Assembly: GCA_001897605.1 (NCBI GenBank)
Contig: MKTL01000006.1
Span: forward strand, 672,724 to 736,723
Source: Clostridiales bacterium 38-18
GTDB taxonomy: Bacteria > Bacillota > Clostridia > Peptostreptococcales > Acidaminobacteraceae
Direction of reading: 5' to 3'
DNA: 64,000 nucleotides
Part shown: positions 36,409-45,702 of the stretch, piece after piece
Numbering within the stretch: position 1 is the first letter of the stretch
Layout of the letters: the number at the start of each line of letters is the position of its first letter
The notes under the pieces: model-generated
The model's database searches: none
Told to the model about the DNA's origin: nothing
Seen by the model: the letters and a program-made list of their open reading frames with translations, nothing else
Translations under genes and position numbers: made by a program

Positions 36409-37422
36409 TTATAAGCAGATTGAGACAGCTTCAATCTGCTTATATATCGTGTGTAGTTCAAACTCGAATTGGTCCAACCGATCATTGGGAACTTCTTGAA
36501 AGGATGCGATAAATAGTTTCATACTATGATCACCAATTTTCTCCTTTGGTAAAAATATTAAGCCGATTGACGAAGCACCATTGGCACTTTGAGGTGGATC
36601 AACCCTCTTATTCAAATATGCTGTTGACAGAAAAGACAGTCCATCCGTTGCCTCATATGTCATTAATACCAAGCTTGATTTTTTTGATTTCAAAGCCTCA
36701 AAGTAAGTGGCCATGTCAGTTCGCATCTTCTGAAAATGTGCCTCAAAACCATGTGGTATTTCATGTTCTTCTAACGATTTAATGTAATCTTGATAATCAT
36801 AAGTTTCAAATTTATGTACATAGAAGGACTCTACTCGATCTTCAAACGGATTAAAATATTTTAGCTCAAAAGGATGGGATAAATCAAAAGGTACTTTGTA
36901 TTGATTAAACACTTCCGCATTTTTTCTATATGCTCTCAGATTCAACTTAATGTTTTTATCTATGTTTTCTATATCTAGCCTATCGGTAGGCGTAGAACTC
37001 GTATGTCGAATAAGACGGATTCGCGATAGGTCTATTTGATCCAATTGTTTTAAATCAATGCCTCTCTCAAGAAAATATTGCAATTTATGTATACCTTGAT
37101 TCTGATTAAGTCGTATTGGTTCAGCACTATACCCACTGAAACCGATTATATCATTGCCAATTTCAATACTCTCAATCAGTCTAATCTCCGGTTGAACGGT
37201 TCGCTCTAATTGATCTCTATTGGTTTGACTTAGTAGATCAACCGGTATTAAGTCATCTTTAATCTCTGGGATCACATCAACCACCCATAAAGAATATGAG
37301 TCAATGTCATAAGTTAACGCAAGTAGATGGTTTTGAGCGCCATCTATTTCGAAGGTACGATTAATAATGATCGTTTGTATCGGATTAATCATGAAAAATT
37401 CCTTAAATTCTATCAAATTCAC
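36409..37422 (-). CDS. hypothetical protein, 337 aa
   Basis: A soluble protein of mixed alpha/beta character without a recognised motif. A GTG start at 37420-37422 is favoured because GGGAGG lies 8 nt upstream and the longer frame overlaps the methyltransferase stop. No function is assigned. Confidence 0.5.
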   Translation of the reverse strand: MNLIEFKEFFMINPIQTIIINRTFEIDGAQNHLLALTYDIDSYSLWVVDVIPEIKDDLIPVDLLSQTNRDQLERTVQPEIRLIESIEIGNDIIGFSGYSAEPIRLNQNQGIHKLQYFLERGIDLKQLDQIDLSRIRLIRHTSSTPTDRLDIENIDKNIKLNLRAYRKNAEVFNQYKVPFDLSHPFELKYFNPFEDRVESFYVHKFETYDYQDYIKSLEEHEIPHGFEAHFQKMRTDMATYFEALKSKKSSLVLMTYEATDGLSFLSTAYLNKRVDPPQSANGASSIGLIFLPKEKIGDHSMKLFIASFQEVPNDRLDQFEFELHTIYKQIEAVSICL

Positions 37423-37438
37423 GAAATTGACCTCCCTA

Positions 37439-38116
37439 TTACTTTGACAGATAAACAACCATACACTCGTCATAGATGTCGTTTATGGTGTTAAAATATT
37501 CTAAAACCTTAAAACCAACGGATTCTAACTCTTTAATATGATTCTCCCAATTTTTTTTACAAAAGCTTGTGGCGACAAGCTTAACGTTCTTATGATCAGA
37601 GTAATGCTCTCTGTCTACAAGATTATAGGCTTCTCTTTTGTCCGTGTTATGTTCAGTTTTGCCATCGCCTTTATTAACCAATAATAATTTTCCTTCTTTC
37701 TTTAAAACATTGAACAGGTTAATTAGAAACAATTTCCGATCTGCATCATCCACAAGCATATGTAGCGTCCCAATGGCGTAAATCCAGCCAAACTGATGTA
37801 AGTTGGATTGTGGCGATGTAACAAAGTCTGTTTTAAAAACTTCAAGATTGAGCTGATTCTCTTTTGCTATTTTTTCACACATTTTTACGGCTTCATCTGA
37901 TATGTCAGTGGCAGTTATTGCATAACCTAACTTAGCAAGATGTGTTGCATCTCTTCCTTCTCCACAGCCAACTTCAAGAATCTCATTGTCCTTAGGCACT
38001 TTGTTAATAGCTAACCACTCGAGCAACTCTGGGGTCGGCTCATTTTTAAACCATAATTGTCCACGCTCATGAATTTTTTGATATCTTTCCTCATATGCTT
38101 CATAATATTTTCGCAT
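37439..38116 (-). CDS. class I SAM-dependent methyltransferase
   Basis: A 225-residue enzyme. Motif I is ILEVGCGEGRDATHLAKLG, acidic motif ITATDISDEAVKMCEKIA, then FGWIYAIGTLHMLVDDADRK and LLLVNKGDGKTEHN. The N-terminus YEERYQKIHERGQLWFKNEP is typical of the thiopurine/tellurite-type methyltransferase group. The substrate is unknown. Confidence 0.87.
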   Translation of the reverse strand: MRKYYEAYEERYQKIHERGQLWFKNEPTPELLEWLAINKVPKDNEILEVGCGEGRDATHLAKLGYAITATDISDEAVKMCEKIAKENQLNLEVFKTDFVTSPQSNLHQFGWIYAIGTLHMLVDDADRKLFLINLFNVLKKEGKLLLVNKGDGKTEHNTDKREAYNLVDREHYSDHKNVKLVATSFCKKNWENHIKELESVGFKVLEYFNTINDIYDECMVVYLSK

Positions 38117-38135
38117 GTTGTCCCCTACGATCGAT

Positions 38136-38960
38136 TTACTTTTTCACTCCCATTGCCAGTAAAAACTCACCATTATCTAACATTGATTCTTTGGTATAGC
38201 TTGCGATTTCAATGTTAACAATGGTATTCAAAGCATCTGAATTTTTGCTCATTTCCTCAATATTCGCCTGATTGCCACAAGAGATACATGGACTTCCACC
38301 TAGCTTTAGCGCATTAAAGCCATTGTTTTCAAATAACGCTCTTAATTCCTGCGCCTCAAAAAAATGTCTTGCAGGCTGATTAACCTTTTCATGCTTTGGT
38401 AAATCTCCAGTTGCAATGACTTGATCTATCATCCAATATTCAGGATTGCTAAAGAAGTCGGTCATCTGTCTACCAATTAGCATTTTTAAGATGCCCCATT
38501 TATTGTTTACGCTCACAAATAATTTGCCATTAGGTTTCAACAACCTGTGAAACTCTTTTATGACCTCGCCTCTTCTTTCAAGAATGTAAGATAATGGCGC
38601 ACCATAACAAACGATTATATCAAAACGCGCATCATCAAAATTAAGTTTCTCATTTAAATCCGCTTGAAGAAACCCTTCAATATTATGACTCACTTCAGCT
38701 TCTGCAATTTTTTCCTTTGCAATACGAAGTTGCTCGTTAGATATATCGAGTAAAGTCACTTTACATCCCATTTGAGCGAACTCAATGCTAAATCGCCCCG
38801 AACCACAGCCCGCATCCAAAACATTCATACCTGGCTTTAAATGATCTTTTATAAAATGCATATGTAGTAAATAATTGATTCTACTATAGGCATTTTCTTC
38901 TAATCGATTCCATTCCTTTATGCCATATTCATCGTAAAATGATTTAACCTCATGATCCAT
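38136..38960 (-). CDS. class I SAM-dependent methyltransferase
   Basis: A 274-residue enzyme with motif I VLDAGCGSGRFSIEFAQMGC and VTLLDISNEQLRIAKEKI; FDIIVCYGAPLSYILERR and LLKPNGKLFVSVNNKWG follow. A CISCGNQANIEE cysteine pair near the C-terminus is unusual and could bind a metal. It forms a run with 37439-38116 in the same direction. Confidence 0.87.
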   Translation of the reverse strand: MDHEVKSFYDEYGIKEWNRLEENAYSRINYLLHMHFIKDHLKPGMNVLDAGCGSGRFSIEFAQMGCKVTLLDISNEQLRIAKEKIAEAEVSHNIEGFLQADLNEKLNFDDARFDIIVCYGAPLSYILERRGEVIKEFHRLLKPNGKLFVSVNNKWGILKMLIGRQMTDFFSNPEYWMIDQVIATGDLPKHEKVNQPARHFFEAQELRALFENNGFNALKLGGSPCISCGNQANIEEMSKNSDALNTIVNIEIASYTKESMLDNGEFLLAMGVKK

Positions 38961-38994
38961 GTTGCCCCCTAAAGGTTGGTGTTTTAGTCTTTAT

Positions 38995-39150
38995 TTATTG
39001 CTTAACCGAACTATGTAATTTAAAACCTGAAGCAAATAATAAAATCATTATTAGTGTTGATAATAGATAAACCGAATTGACACTTACGTTTCCAGTAAAA
39101 CCAAGTAGGGTTGCAGACAGTCTTATCATAGGTAAAAATACCATCTGCAT
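38995..39150 (-). CDS. short membrane-peptide ORF, possibly a fragment
   Basis: A 51-codon frame (MQMVFLPMIRLSATLLGFTG onward) with two hydrophobic segments ends at 38995. The frame is open further upstream into the GNAT gene but has no start there, so this could be the C-terminus of a broken membrane protein. It occupies the 219-nt gap. Confidence 0.3.
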   Translation of the reverse strand: MQMVFLPMIRLSATLLGFTGNVSVNSVYLLSTLIMILLFASGFKLHSSVKQ

Positions 39151-39179
39151 TTGAAAACCTATAACTGAAAAGCTAACAA

Positions 39180-39695
39180 TTACTGTTCTTTTACGTAAAG
39201 CAGCATTTTCTTTTCTTCTCTAAGCACTTCTTTTTCAAGCATCATACCATTCTTTAGTGCCACAGATTCTGAACCTTTGTTTTTAGGATTAATTAACGCG
39301 ATTACTCTATTCAGTTTTTTATCCTCGAAGGCATAACTAATAAGCATTTTACAAATCTCAGACGCGTAGCCTTTTCCCCAATGTGGCTTGTCGATAACAT
39401 AGATTACTTCAACCTCATCGCGCCCTTCAACTGACTTAGATAAAAGACCACAGTGCCCTATAGGCTGGTTTGATTCTTTTTCTGTCAAGATCCATAAATC
39501 ATACTCTTCTAAATAAGGATCGTCTAACACTTCTTTTACCGCATCTAGCATTTTTCCTTTATCTCTAGGACCGCCCATAAACTCCGTCACATCTTGATTT
39601 GTCCATAAATTTATAAAAAATTCGCTATCGGTTAATTTCATGTTTCTTAATAGGAGTCTCTCTGATTCCAAATGCACTTCGTGTCTGTTGTTCAT
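39180..39695 (-). CDS. GNAT acetyltransferase (RimJ/RimL-like)
   Basis: A 171-residue acetyltransferase opening with LESERLLLRNMKLTDSEFFI, with acetyl-CoA loop DKPHWGKGYASEICKMLISY and the C-terminal NPKNKGSESVALKNGM. This is the RimJ/RimL-like subgroup that acetylates protein N-termini or small amines; the actual substrate is unknown. Confidence 0.9.
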   Translation of the reverse strand: MNNRHEVHLESERLLLRNMKLTDSEFFINLWTNQDVTEFMGGPRDKGKMLDAVKEVLDDPYLEEYDLWILTEKESNQPIGHCGLLSKSVEGRDEVEVIYVIDKPHWGKGYASEICKMLISYAFEDKKLNRVIALINPKNKGSESVALKNGMMLEKEVLREEKKMLLYVKEQ

Positions 39696-39722
39696 ATTAC
39701 CTCCAAGGAGTGTGTACTTTTT

Positions 39723-39917
39723 TTATTCCTCTTTATACTTTAACCAAAGATAAATTCCTAACCCTGGAACCATTGAAGCTAATCCCATTAAAAAGAACCA
39801 TCCAAAAAGTGCTACACCATTATCGCCACCATTCTTAGTCAGCCTATAAGCTGTTCCATAAGCCAATATGCCTTGTACCATGGCTATTAGCTGCCATAAA
39901 ATATACAGAAATCCCAT
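39723..39917 (-). CDS. small two-helix membrane protein, 64 aa
   Basis: Two helices (about 2-22 and 36-58) and the C-terminal KYKEE. RBS AAAGGAGATATCA precedes ATG. Function unknown. Confidence 0.5.
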   Translation of the reverse strand: MGFLYILWQLIAMVQGILAYGTAYRLTKNGGDNGVALFGWFFLMGLASMVPGLGIYLWLKYKEE

Positions 39918-40024
39918 TGATATCTCCTTTATGTATTATTTTTATTCAGTTCATACAGTTTATTGTATACTTAATAGATATTTTATCATAAATTTTATGA
40001 TATCTGATACATCACAGAATTAAT

Positions 40025-40498
40025 TTACCTATTTATCAAGTAACAATAATATTTCAAAACATCATCTTCTTTTATATACTCAAAACCTAGTCTTTCTAAA
40101 ACATACTGACTTCTTGAATTTCGATGAATGGCATCCGCATAAACTTTAGTTAGATTTAGACTCTCCGATGCATAGTTAAGCATTAGTTTAATTGCAGTTG
40201 AACCAATTCCTCTATTTTTGTATGCATCAGTAGTAATTAAGATGCTTAGAGTGCCATGTCCCTTAATTTCATCTAGATATTTCAATTGTATTTCGCCAAC
40301 TATTTTATCTTCAAATTGTATGGCAAAAAATTGTCGTGATTTATCCAAAACTTTAACTTGATAATACCGATCTACTTTTTCCTGTTCATAAGTAAATAGA
40401 TCATAAGTCATCATAGGATCAGGTACATATTGCTTATAGACTTCATGACATCGTGTTAATGTATATGGTACCAGAGTAACTTTGTTTTGTGTCAGCAT
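40025..40498 (-). CDS. GNAT family N-acetyltransferase
   Basis: A 157-residue acetyltransferase with LLITTDAYKNRGIGSTAIKL as the acetyl-CoA loop and VYADAIHRNSRSQYVLERLG at the C-terminus. The substrate is unknown. RBS AAAAGAAGGACTAAA. Confidence 0.88.
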   Translation of the reverse strand: MLTQNKVTLVPYTLTRCHEVYKQYVPDPMMTYDLFTYEQEKVDRYYQVKVLDKSRQFFAIQFEDKIVGEIQLKYLDEIKGHGTLSILITTDAYKNRGIGSTAIKLMLNYASESLNLTKVYADAIHRNSRSQYVLERLGFEYIKEDDVLKYYCYLINR

Positions 40499-40521
40499 TT
40501 TAGTCCTTCTTTTGTTATGAT

Positions 40522-40686
40522 TTACGCGAGTCCAAAATGATTAGCAAGTATGTCTAAAGTCTCTTGTTGACAATTTTCTTTTCTTTCGATTACAAACATA
40601 CCGCTATTTATAAATTGATCATATTGATTTCGATTAACTTGTGAAATTGCTGAAAAGTATCTTTTCTTTAGTTTTCTAATACGCAC
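40522..40686 (-). CDS. small coding-like frame, 54 aa (GTG start)
   Basis: A coding-looking frame with codon use like its neighbours (RYFSAISQVNRNQYDQFINS). The start is GTG at 40684-40686 without a convincing ribosome site, so it may be the C-terminal fragment of a larger gene. Function unknown. Confidence 0.35.
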   Translation of the reverse strand: MRIRKLKKRYFSAISQVNRNQYDQFINSGMFVIERKENCQQETLDILANHFGLA

Positions 40687-40701
40687 TATAATTTTCTCAT
40701 T

Positions 40702-41361
40702 CTAGTTAACATTATATGATTGAATATAATAATGATTATTCTCCTTAACGATAGTCAAAACTGGATCCACTTTACGTTGGCCATATAAACGGATCGTATT
40801 GCCTTCGACAAATATCGAAGCACATCTAAAACTTGCTGGACCAAAATCACTTGTAAAGTTATAGTAGGCATCTATACTTTCAAGATAAATTAAGAAATGA
40901 AAATCAGTTTCAGAAAGTTCGTCAAGATTTATTCCCTTATAAGCACTAAAAAAGTTTTGGACCAACTCTCTTTTGAATTTATGAATGAGAACCGGTAAAT
41001 TACTCAAGTTATCTTCTCCCTCAAAAGGCCAATTAGGATGCTTTGATAAAGTTTTAATTTCCGGTAGTTCTTCTGGCACAACGCCTAATGGCGAGTATCT
41101 TAAAAAAGCACCGAGATCAATATCCTTAACATCGTCATAATAGGATGCGAAGAAACCGTTTAATGGATTAACCGCATAAGATTGCTCATAATTATAATTA
41201 GGTTGAAATAAAAAGCTGATATTCTCTATTTGGGCTTCAGAAATGCGATCTGAACTAAAATAGATTTCATTCCATGTATCGTTCCAAAAATAGGACAAGT
41301 TATTTGGAAGCAAATCGTATTTCAATTGATTTAGTTGCATTTCCAACTTTTCTAAATGCAA
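40702..41361 (-). pseudogene. truncated paralogue of cassette gene 55245-56129
   Basis: The 219-residue frame is clearly homologous over its length to the C-terminal two thirds of the protein at 55245 (shared FLRYSP, LSKHPNWPF, GEDNL, DFGPASF, DPVLTIVK). The membrane helix and coiled coil of the full copy are missing, and in-frame stops block extension upstream of 41361. It uses a weak TTG start, if any. It marks the 40-41 kb area as related to the cassette array. Confidence 0.65.
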
Positions 41362-41441
41362 ACTTAGCTCAGCAATTTGATTTTCATCAACTAATTCCTC
41401 TCATAACAAATGAAGAATCTTGTCAACTTCAAATGTTATCC

Positions 41442-42452
41442 TTATTCCAAAGTTGGGATCCCCATACTCAAAAGATAATCGATCATGATTTCATTTGCAA
41501 TTGCCAACCCTTCAGTTTTTGTTTTGGCAGGATATGTCAACATATTACCATCCTCATTACTCCAACCATCTTCTAAAATACTCACCGAAACTTTCGATAA
41601 ATCATTATTTAGGAACACTTGTCCATAAGTTCTGGTGTAACCTTCTGCACTGGCATAACTCAAGAGATTACTATTATCAGACTCATATATCAAATTATAT
41701 GCTTTACCATCAATTTCAAAGATACCTTCAAACTGTAGTTCACCTTCGGTATTAACTTTCGCACTTCCAACGATCTTCAAATTTGATTCTTTGGATGCAG
41801 TATTTTTTTCTCCTAATTTATACGCGATACCATTCAAAACTTTTTCGACTTCAAAAAATTGCGTCTCACTAGTTGCATTACTATTTGAAGCATTGCCCTG
41901 ACCAGTGGCAGTAGTTGGTTCATCAATATTTGAGTTTTCATTATTTATTGCGATAACGGTTTTATCGACGTACTCGACATCTCCAAGTATAGAATAAAAT
42001 AACATCGAGTTACTAGAATCTCGGTTCCATATCTCGATTTGTTGCTTGGTTTTGTTATCTTCCAGAAGGATCTGATTTATACTTACGTCAAATACTTCAC
42101 CTGCAAGGATATTTATAGAAGTTTCATCATCTATTTTTATACTAAAACCACCTGTTAAATAGTCACTTTCGCTTTCAAATTTATGAAAGGGTTCATTTCT
42201 AACCAGTCTGAATTGAGCCTTATCTTCTAATAGGATAGACGTTCCCAAGGCACCTTCCCTCTCAAAAAATACGATATTCATATCTTTATAGCTTACTGTG
42301 GATAGGAACTTGTCCGTTTCCGTTAATCCGTTCTCAATCGCGTCTTCCTTAGACGCGTATGTATTATATGAATTTGTGCGATCCGTATTTGAACAAGCAG
42401 AAAGCACCAAAACCGATAACAGTAGTACATATAGAAGAACTTTTGTTTTCAT
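41442..42452 (-). CDS. putative lipoprotein, 336 aa
   Basis: An N-terminal signal peptide with lipobox LSAC (Cys20) after a hydrophobic stretch; a Thr/Asn/Ser-rich linker around residues 165-195; and a C-terminal beta-rich domain (FFEVEKVLNGIAYKLGEKNT). It should be anchored on the outer face of the membrane. Family not recognised. Confidence 0.6.
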   Translation of the reverse strand: MKTKVLLYVLLLSVLVLSACSNTDRTNSYNTYASKEDAIENGLTETDKFLSTVSYKDMNIVFFEREGALGTSILLEDKAQFRLVRNEPFHKFESESDYLTGGFSIKIDDETSINILAGEVFDVSINQILLEDNKTKQQIEIWNRDSSNSMLFYSILGDVEYVDKTVIAINNENSNIDEPTTATGQGNASNSNATSETQFFEVEKVLNGIAYKLGEKNTASKESNLKIVGSAKVNTEGELQFEGIFEIDGKAYNLIYESDNSNLLSYASAEGYTRTYGQVFLNNDLSKVSVSILEDGWSNEDGNMLTYPAKTKTEGLAIANEIMIDYLLSMGIPTLE

Positions 42453-42493
42453 TTCAAACCTCCATTTTAATTTTGATTGATCATCATCTGATA

Positions 42494-43033
42494 CTAATTC
42501 TGATATAAAATCTGCTCAACCGCAAAAATCTCATTCTCATCATTATAAGCGTTTATTACAATTTCTCGGTTATCGATTTCACTTAGATCTGCACTCCAAT
42601 ACTGCATTTTATCTAGGTTAGTAGTTTGAGTTTCAATGAGCGATATCTGGTCTGTAAATTCTAATTTAGTAATAGCTGCATCTGAAACAAGTCCTACGCA
42701 ATACAGTCTATTTTTCATATAAACTTTTGGTAGTTCAAAAACAACTACCTTATGTTCATCAACTACGCGTTGATATTCACCTTGAACACCACTATACAAA
42801 TACTTATAACTAAAAATTCCTTTCTTAAGGATGGTAAACTGTATCATATCTTCCATTTTAGTTAAAACAACGACTCTATTGCTAATTTCTTCGATATGTA
42901 ATATTTCATAACTCAAATCTGGTGACAGATTCAGCGCTTCGTCGATTGTGTTTTGCTTAGGACCAACGATAACCACAGCAAATGAAATAACAATTAATAA
43001 TATCACTACTGATAGTATAACCTTCTTTTTCAT
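42494..43033 (-). CDS. membrane-anchored hypothetical protein, 179 aa
   Basis: A basic start (MKKKV) and one helix (about 5-24), then an extracellular beta-rich part. ATG at 43031-43033 follows GAAGGAG. Similar in build to 14724-15287. Function unknown. Confidence 0.55.
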   Translation of the reverse strand: MKKKVILSVVILLIVISFAVVIVGPKQNTIDEALNLSPDLSYEILHIEEISNRVVVLTKMEDMIQFTILKKGIFSYKYLYSGVQGEYQRVVDEHKVVVFELPKVYMKNRLYCVGLVSDAAITKLEFTDQISLIETQTTNLDKMQYWSADLSEIDNREIVINAYNDENEIFAVEQILYQN

Positions 43034-43181
43034 ATTTTCTCCTTCAATAAAAATTTGGATGTATCCTCTACATTTGACAATATTACTCTTTTCAAACAAT
43101 GTTCTTTCTGGACGCTTCAATAGAATTGATTTGGATTATTAAATGATCTGTTTCTCACTATAAATTTGATTTTTAAGTAAT

Positions 43182-43565
43182 TTACTGCCAAAGTTCTTCT
43201 TTATAATCTAGATTCAGATAAAAATCTTTAAATATTGCTGAAATATTGTTATTTGACTTAAACCACTTTCCATTGATTTCAATTTTGTTTTCAATTATAG
43301 CAACTGATCCACCCTTATATTCTAGACGAACTTGCCATCCCTTCTCATAATTTATTATTGGTTTTAAATCAGAATCATTTATCAGTTTAAAAATCAACTC
43401 AATGTTTTCTACATCAATGATAGTCTTATAATGTGGTGGAGAAGGAAGTACGATCATATTTACAGAAACGGGCAGATTTTTAGTTGGAATCGGCACATGT
43501 TGCATATATGTATAAGTAAGCGTAACAAAACTAATAATCAACACAACAATTACAATTTTCTTCAT
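43182..43565 (-). CDS. secreted or membrane-anchored hypothetical protein, 127 aa
   Basis: An N-terminal helix (about 3-20) followed by about 105 polar residues ending in YKEELWQ. There is no lipobox. RBS AGAAGAGGTTCGT precedes the ATG. Function unknown. Confidence 0.5.
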   Translation of the reverse strand: MKKIVIVVLIISFVTLTYTYMQHVPIPTKNLPVSVNMIVLPSPPHYKTIIDVENIELIFKLINDSDLKPIINYEKGWQVRLEYKGGSVAIIENKIEINGKWFKSNNNISAIFKDFYLNLDYKEELWQ

Positions 43566-43642
43566 TACGAACCTCTTCTCTCAAATCAAAATTTCTTTTA
43601 TCTGATTCTTAATACGATAAGGAGTTGTCCTTACAAGTCGGC

Positions 43643-43939
43643 CTAATAATAAATCGTTGTCAATACGACCCCTGTCTTGAAAAAAAACCAAATAACCAAT
43701 ATAGAAATTAATAAAATAACACTGTGGGCACCGAAAACAATTCTTCTTTTTCCACCAAACAGTTCTGTAGCAATCCCTAAAAGCGATGCAGTAACAAGAG
43801 TGAAGAGTAGATAAATGAACATCTTTTCTCTACTTAACGCATTAACGAATAGTATTATTGAAAAAACATATAGGCCTTTACTGATACCCTTCATAATATT
43901 TAACTGACTTTGATTTGAATGTGCTTCACTTTTTTTCAT
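43643..43939 (-). CDS. three-helix membrane protein, 98 aa
   Basis: A polar N-terminus and three hydrophobic segments (about 20-36, 40-58, 70-95). Function unknown. Confidence 0.5.
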   Translation of the reverse strand: MKKSEAHSNQSQLNIMKGISKGLYVFSIILFVNALSREKMFIYLLFTLVTASLLGIATELFGGKRRIVFGAHSVILLISILVIWFFFKTGVVLTTIYY

Positions 43940-44152
43940 AACATCACCTTAATTTCAGAACATAATAAAAAAGTAATTCTGTTTTCACCTTTCTCATACG
44001 TTCTGTTGCAAAGAACGCAAAACAGCCAACATGTTACTTCAGCATAAATCATTTGACATCAATAAATCCTTTTTTATCTTAGAAAGCAATCTAACAGTCT
44101 TAACTAAACCTATTTGAGCTTTAAAAACATCCAATATTAGTTGTTCTATATA

Positions 44153-44344
44153 TTAGATTGTTGAATACTTTATGTATTTAATTACTATCATCATAACAAA
44201 TGCGATTCCTGTAGAAAATATTTGTGCATCATTTACATCTAGTTTTGTCAGTACAAATCCACTAATAACAAAGCTAAATATTATGATTATTAAGTCAAGT
44301 AATGTTGTCGGTGTCCTATACTTCAAAAACCCCTTCAGTTTCAT
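44153..44344 (-). CDS. two-helix membrane protein, 63 aa
   Basis: Two hydrophobic helices (about 15-33 and 42-58); good RBS AAGGAGGTTGTA. Function unknown. The 200-nt gap before it holds no clear gene. Confidence 0.5.
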   Translation of the reverse strand: MKLKGFLKYRTPTTLLDLIIIIFSFVISGFVLTKLDVNDAQIFSTGIAFVMMIVIKYIKYSTI

Positions 44345-44354
44345 TACAACCTCC

Positions 44355-44582
44355 TTATAAATATACTTGATATATTTTTTCTACATCCCGAAAAAACCTT
44401 GGCTGTATATCGGGATAAATTAGTTCACCAACATCTCGTCCGAATTCATTACTCCATCATAGCAAAACATCATCAAATCCAGCTTGTTTAATCAACTGGT
44501 ACCTCTCGGATATAGATGTTTCATAATCAAACCATCATAAATTGATAACAGTTCATGTCCTTGTTCTTTATATACATATTCA
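44355..44582 (-). pseudogene. remnant of sugar-phosphate isomerase/epimerase (TIM-barrel)
   Basis: The frame reads FDYETSISERYQLIKQAGFD DVLL then a TGA (44457-44459) where TGG is expected, then WSNEFGRDVGELIYPDIQP. This matches the first 60 residues of xylose-isomerase-like sugar-phosphate isomerases. A one-base deletion just upstream breaks the D-W-F-x-Y start. Only the N-terminal fifth of the gene is left. Confidence 0.6.
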
Positions 44583-44627
44583 GATGTTGCTTTTCATAAG
44601 AGATTCCATACTTTAGTATTAACGGCT

Positions 44628-45293
44628 TCAATTGCTGTCAAATGAGCCGAGTACTTCATTTAGTTCTTGAATAATTTTAGAAAGTTCATCAAAACTATTC
44701 ACATTAAATTCTAGCTCAAATGTTAGCACTCGAAAATTATCGTAATAATTAGACGATATGACTACTAAATGACTTGAAAACTCAACTAGTAATGAGGCCA
44801 TTCTATTATAAGATTCATAATAATTTTCAGCTGAGCTTCTATCTTCTTTATAGAGTCGATCGTGAATCTCTAAATAATCAAGTATCCAATTATTTAATGA
44901 TCTGAGTATGTAATCGAAATCATCAACATTAATATTTTTCAATTTAAGATTTTGATGATTGACTTCAAGGTAGTTGGTAACTTTATAAAGATCTCTAATT
45001 TCATCTACCAATGCACCAAACGCATCCATTGAATCAATGGTACGATTAAACTGATTAAACTCTAGTAAAGCGTCTTCAAACCGATTCATCAAAAAGTAAG
45101 CGTTTTTATTCAATGAACCTTGGTAATTAGCTAAACCAGAATAAACAAAACAATTACCTATAATCGTTACAATAAGTAAAATGTTTATGTAAATTTTGTT
45201 GTTTTTATGTGTTGACCATAGAATTGTCGATAACGCTATGATCATTAAAATTACTAGTATTAAATATCCATAAATCATATTGTTCTCCTTCAA
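44628..45293 (-). CDS. membrane-anchored helical protein, 221 aa
   Basis: Two N-terminal helices (about 5-22 and 33-52) and a long, helix-rich soluble part from residue 60. It looks like an extracellular or periplasm-facing four-helix bundle. ATG follows AAGGAGAACAAT. Function unknown. Confidence 0.55.
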   Translation of the reverse strand: MKENNMIYGYLILVILMIIALSTILWSTHKNNKIYINILLIVTIIGNCFVYSGLANYQGSLNKNAYFLMNRFEDALLEFNQFNRTIDSMDAFGALVDEIRDLYKVTNYLEVNHQNLKLKNINVDDFDYILRSLNNWILDYLEIHDRLYKEDRSSAENYYESYNRMASLLVEFSSHLVVISSNYYDNFRVLTFELEFNVNSFDELSKIIQELNEVLGSFDSN

Positions 45294-45304
45294 ACTTTTA
45301 TCAG

Positions 45305-45455
45305 TTAATCAGCAAAACTTATGTTCTTCAATGCATTTTCAACTTCTACTTTAGTTCACTCATAGTTTTCAAGTAAAGCATCTAGCTGTATTTTATCGAT
45401 ATCGCCGTGTTCAAATTGATAAATACCAATAAGGAAAAGTCTAATTTCATGGTTG
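45305..45455 (-). pseudogene. gene remnant with internal stop
   Basis: A coding-like frame (LFLIGIYQFEHGDIDKIQLD onward) is interrupted by TGA at 45356-45358 (in NYE*TKVEVENAL) and has no start codon. The family is not recognised. It fills part of the 410-nt gap between 45293 and 45703. Confidence 0.4.
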
Positions 45456-45464
45456 AAAGTTCAA

Positions 45465-45590
45465 TTACATAGTCATTTTTACTTCCTTTAACCTTTCAGA
45501 AAGATATAGTGTAAGTATTAAAAAAATAGTAGTTGTCATTGCTAATAGGATTACTGGTATTCCTTTTTTTATAGTCGAGTTATTTTTCAT
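45465..45590 (-). CDS. small single-helix membrane protein, 41 aa
   Basis: ATG at 45588-45590 follows AGAGGTGTTT. The peptide starts MKNNSTIKKG, has one helix (about 10-30) and a charged tail. Function unknown; it could equally be a remnant. Confidence 0.35.
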   Translation of the reverse strand: MKNNSTIKKGIPVILLAMTTTIFLILTLYLSERLKEVKMTM

Positions 45591-45702
45591 AAACACCTCT
45601 CACCTATCTAAAATAGTAGTTGGTTTTAATTATAAGGATCAAATTAAGCTCTCGTTGTTCTTGCTAGATCACTTATCGTTTCTTTTGTAGCAGAATGTGA
45701 GT

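Noticed and set aside
43990..44060. Possible decayed attC near TACGTTCTGTTGCAAAGAACG
   Set aside because: The spacer-like GTTCTGTTG is present by chance level; no arms or outer boxes pair.
44355..45455. UGA read as tryptophan (alternative code)
   Set aside because: Two remnants have TGA where TGG would fit, but intact genes end with functional TGA stops (for example 20563 and 27124, with overlapping starts) and use TGG for Trp. These are decayed genes.
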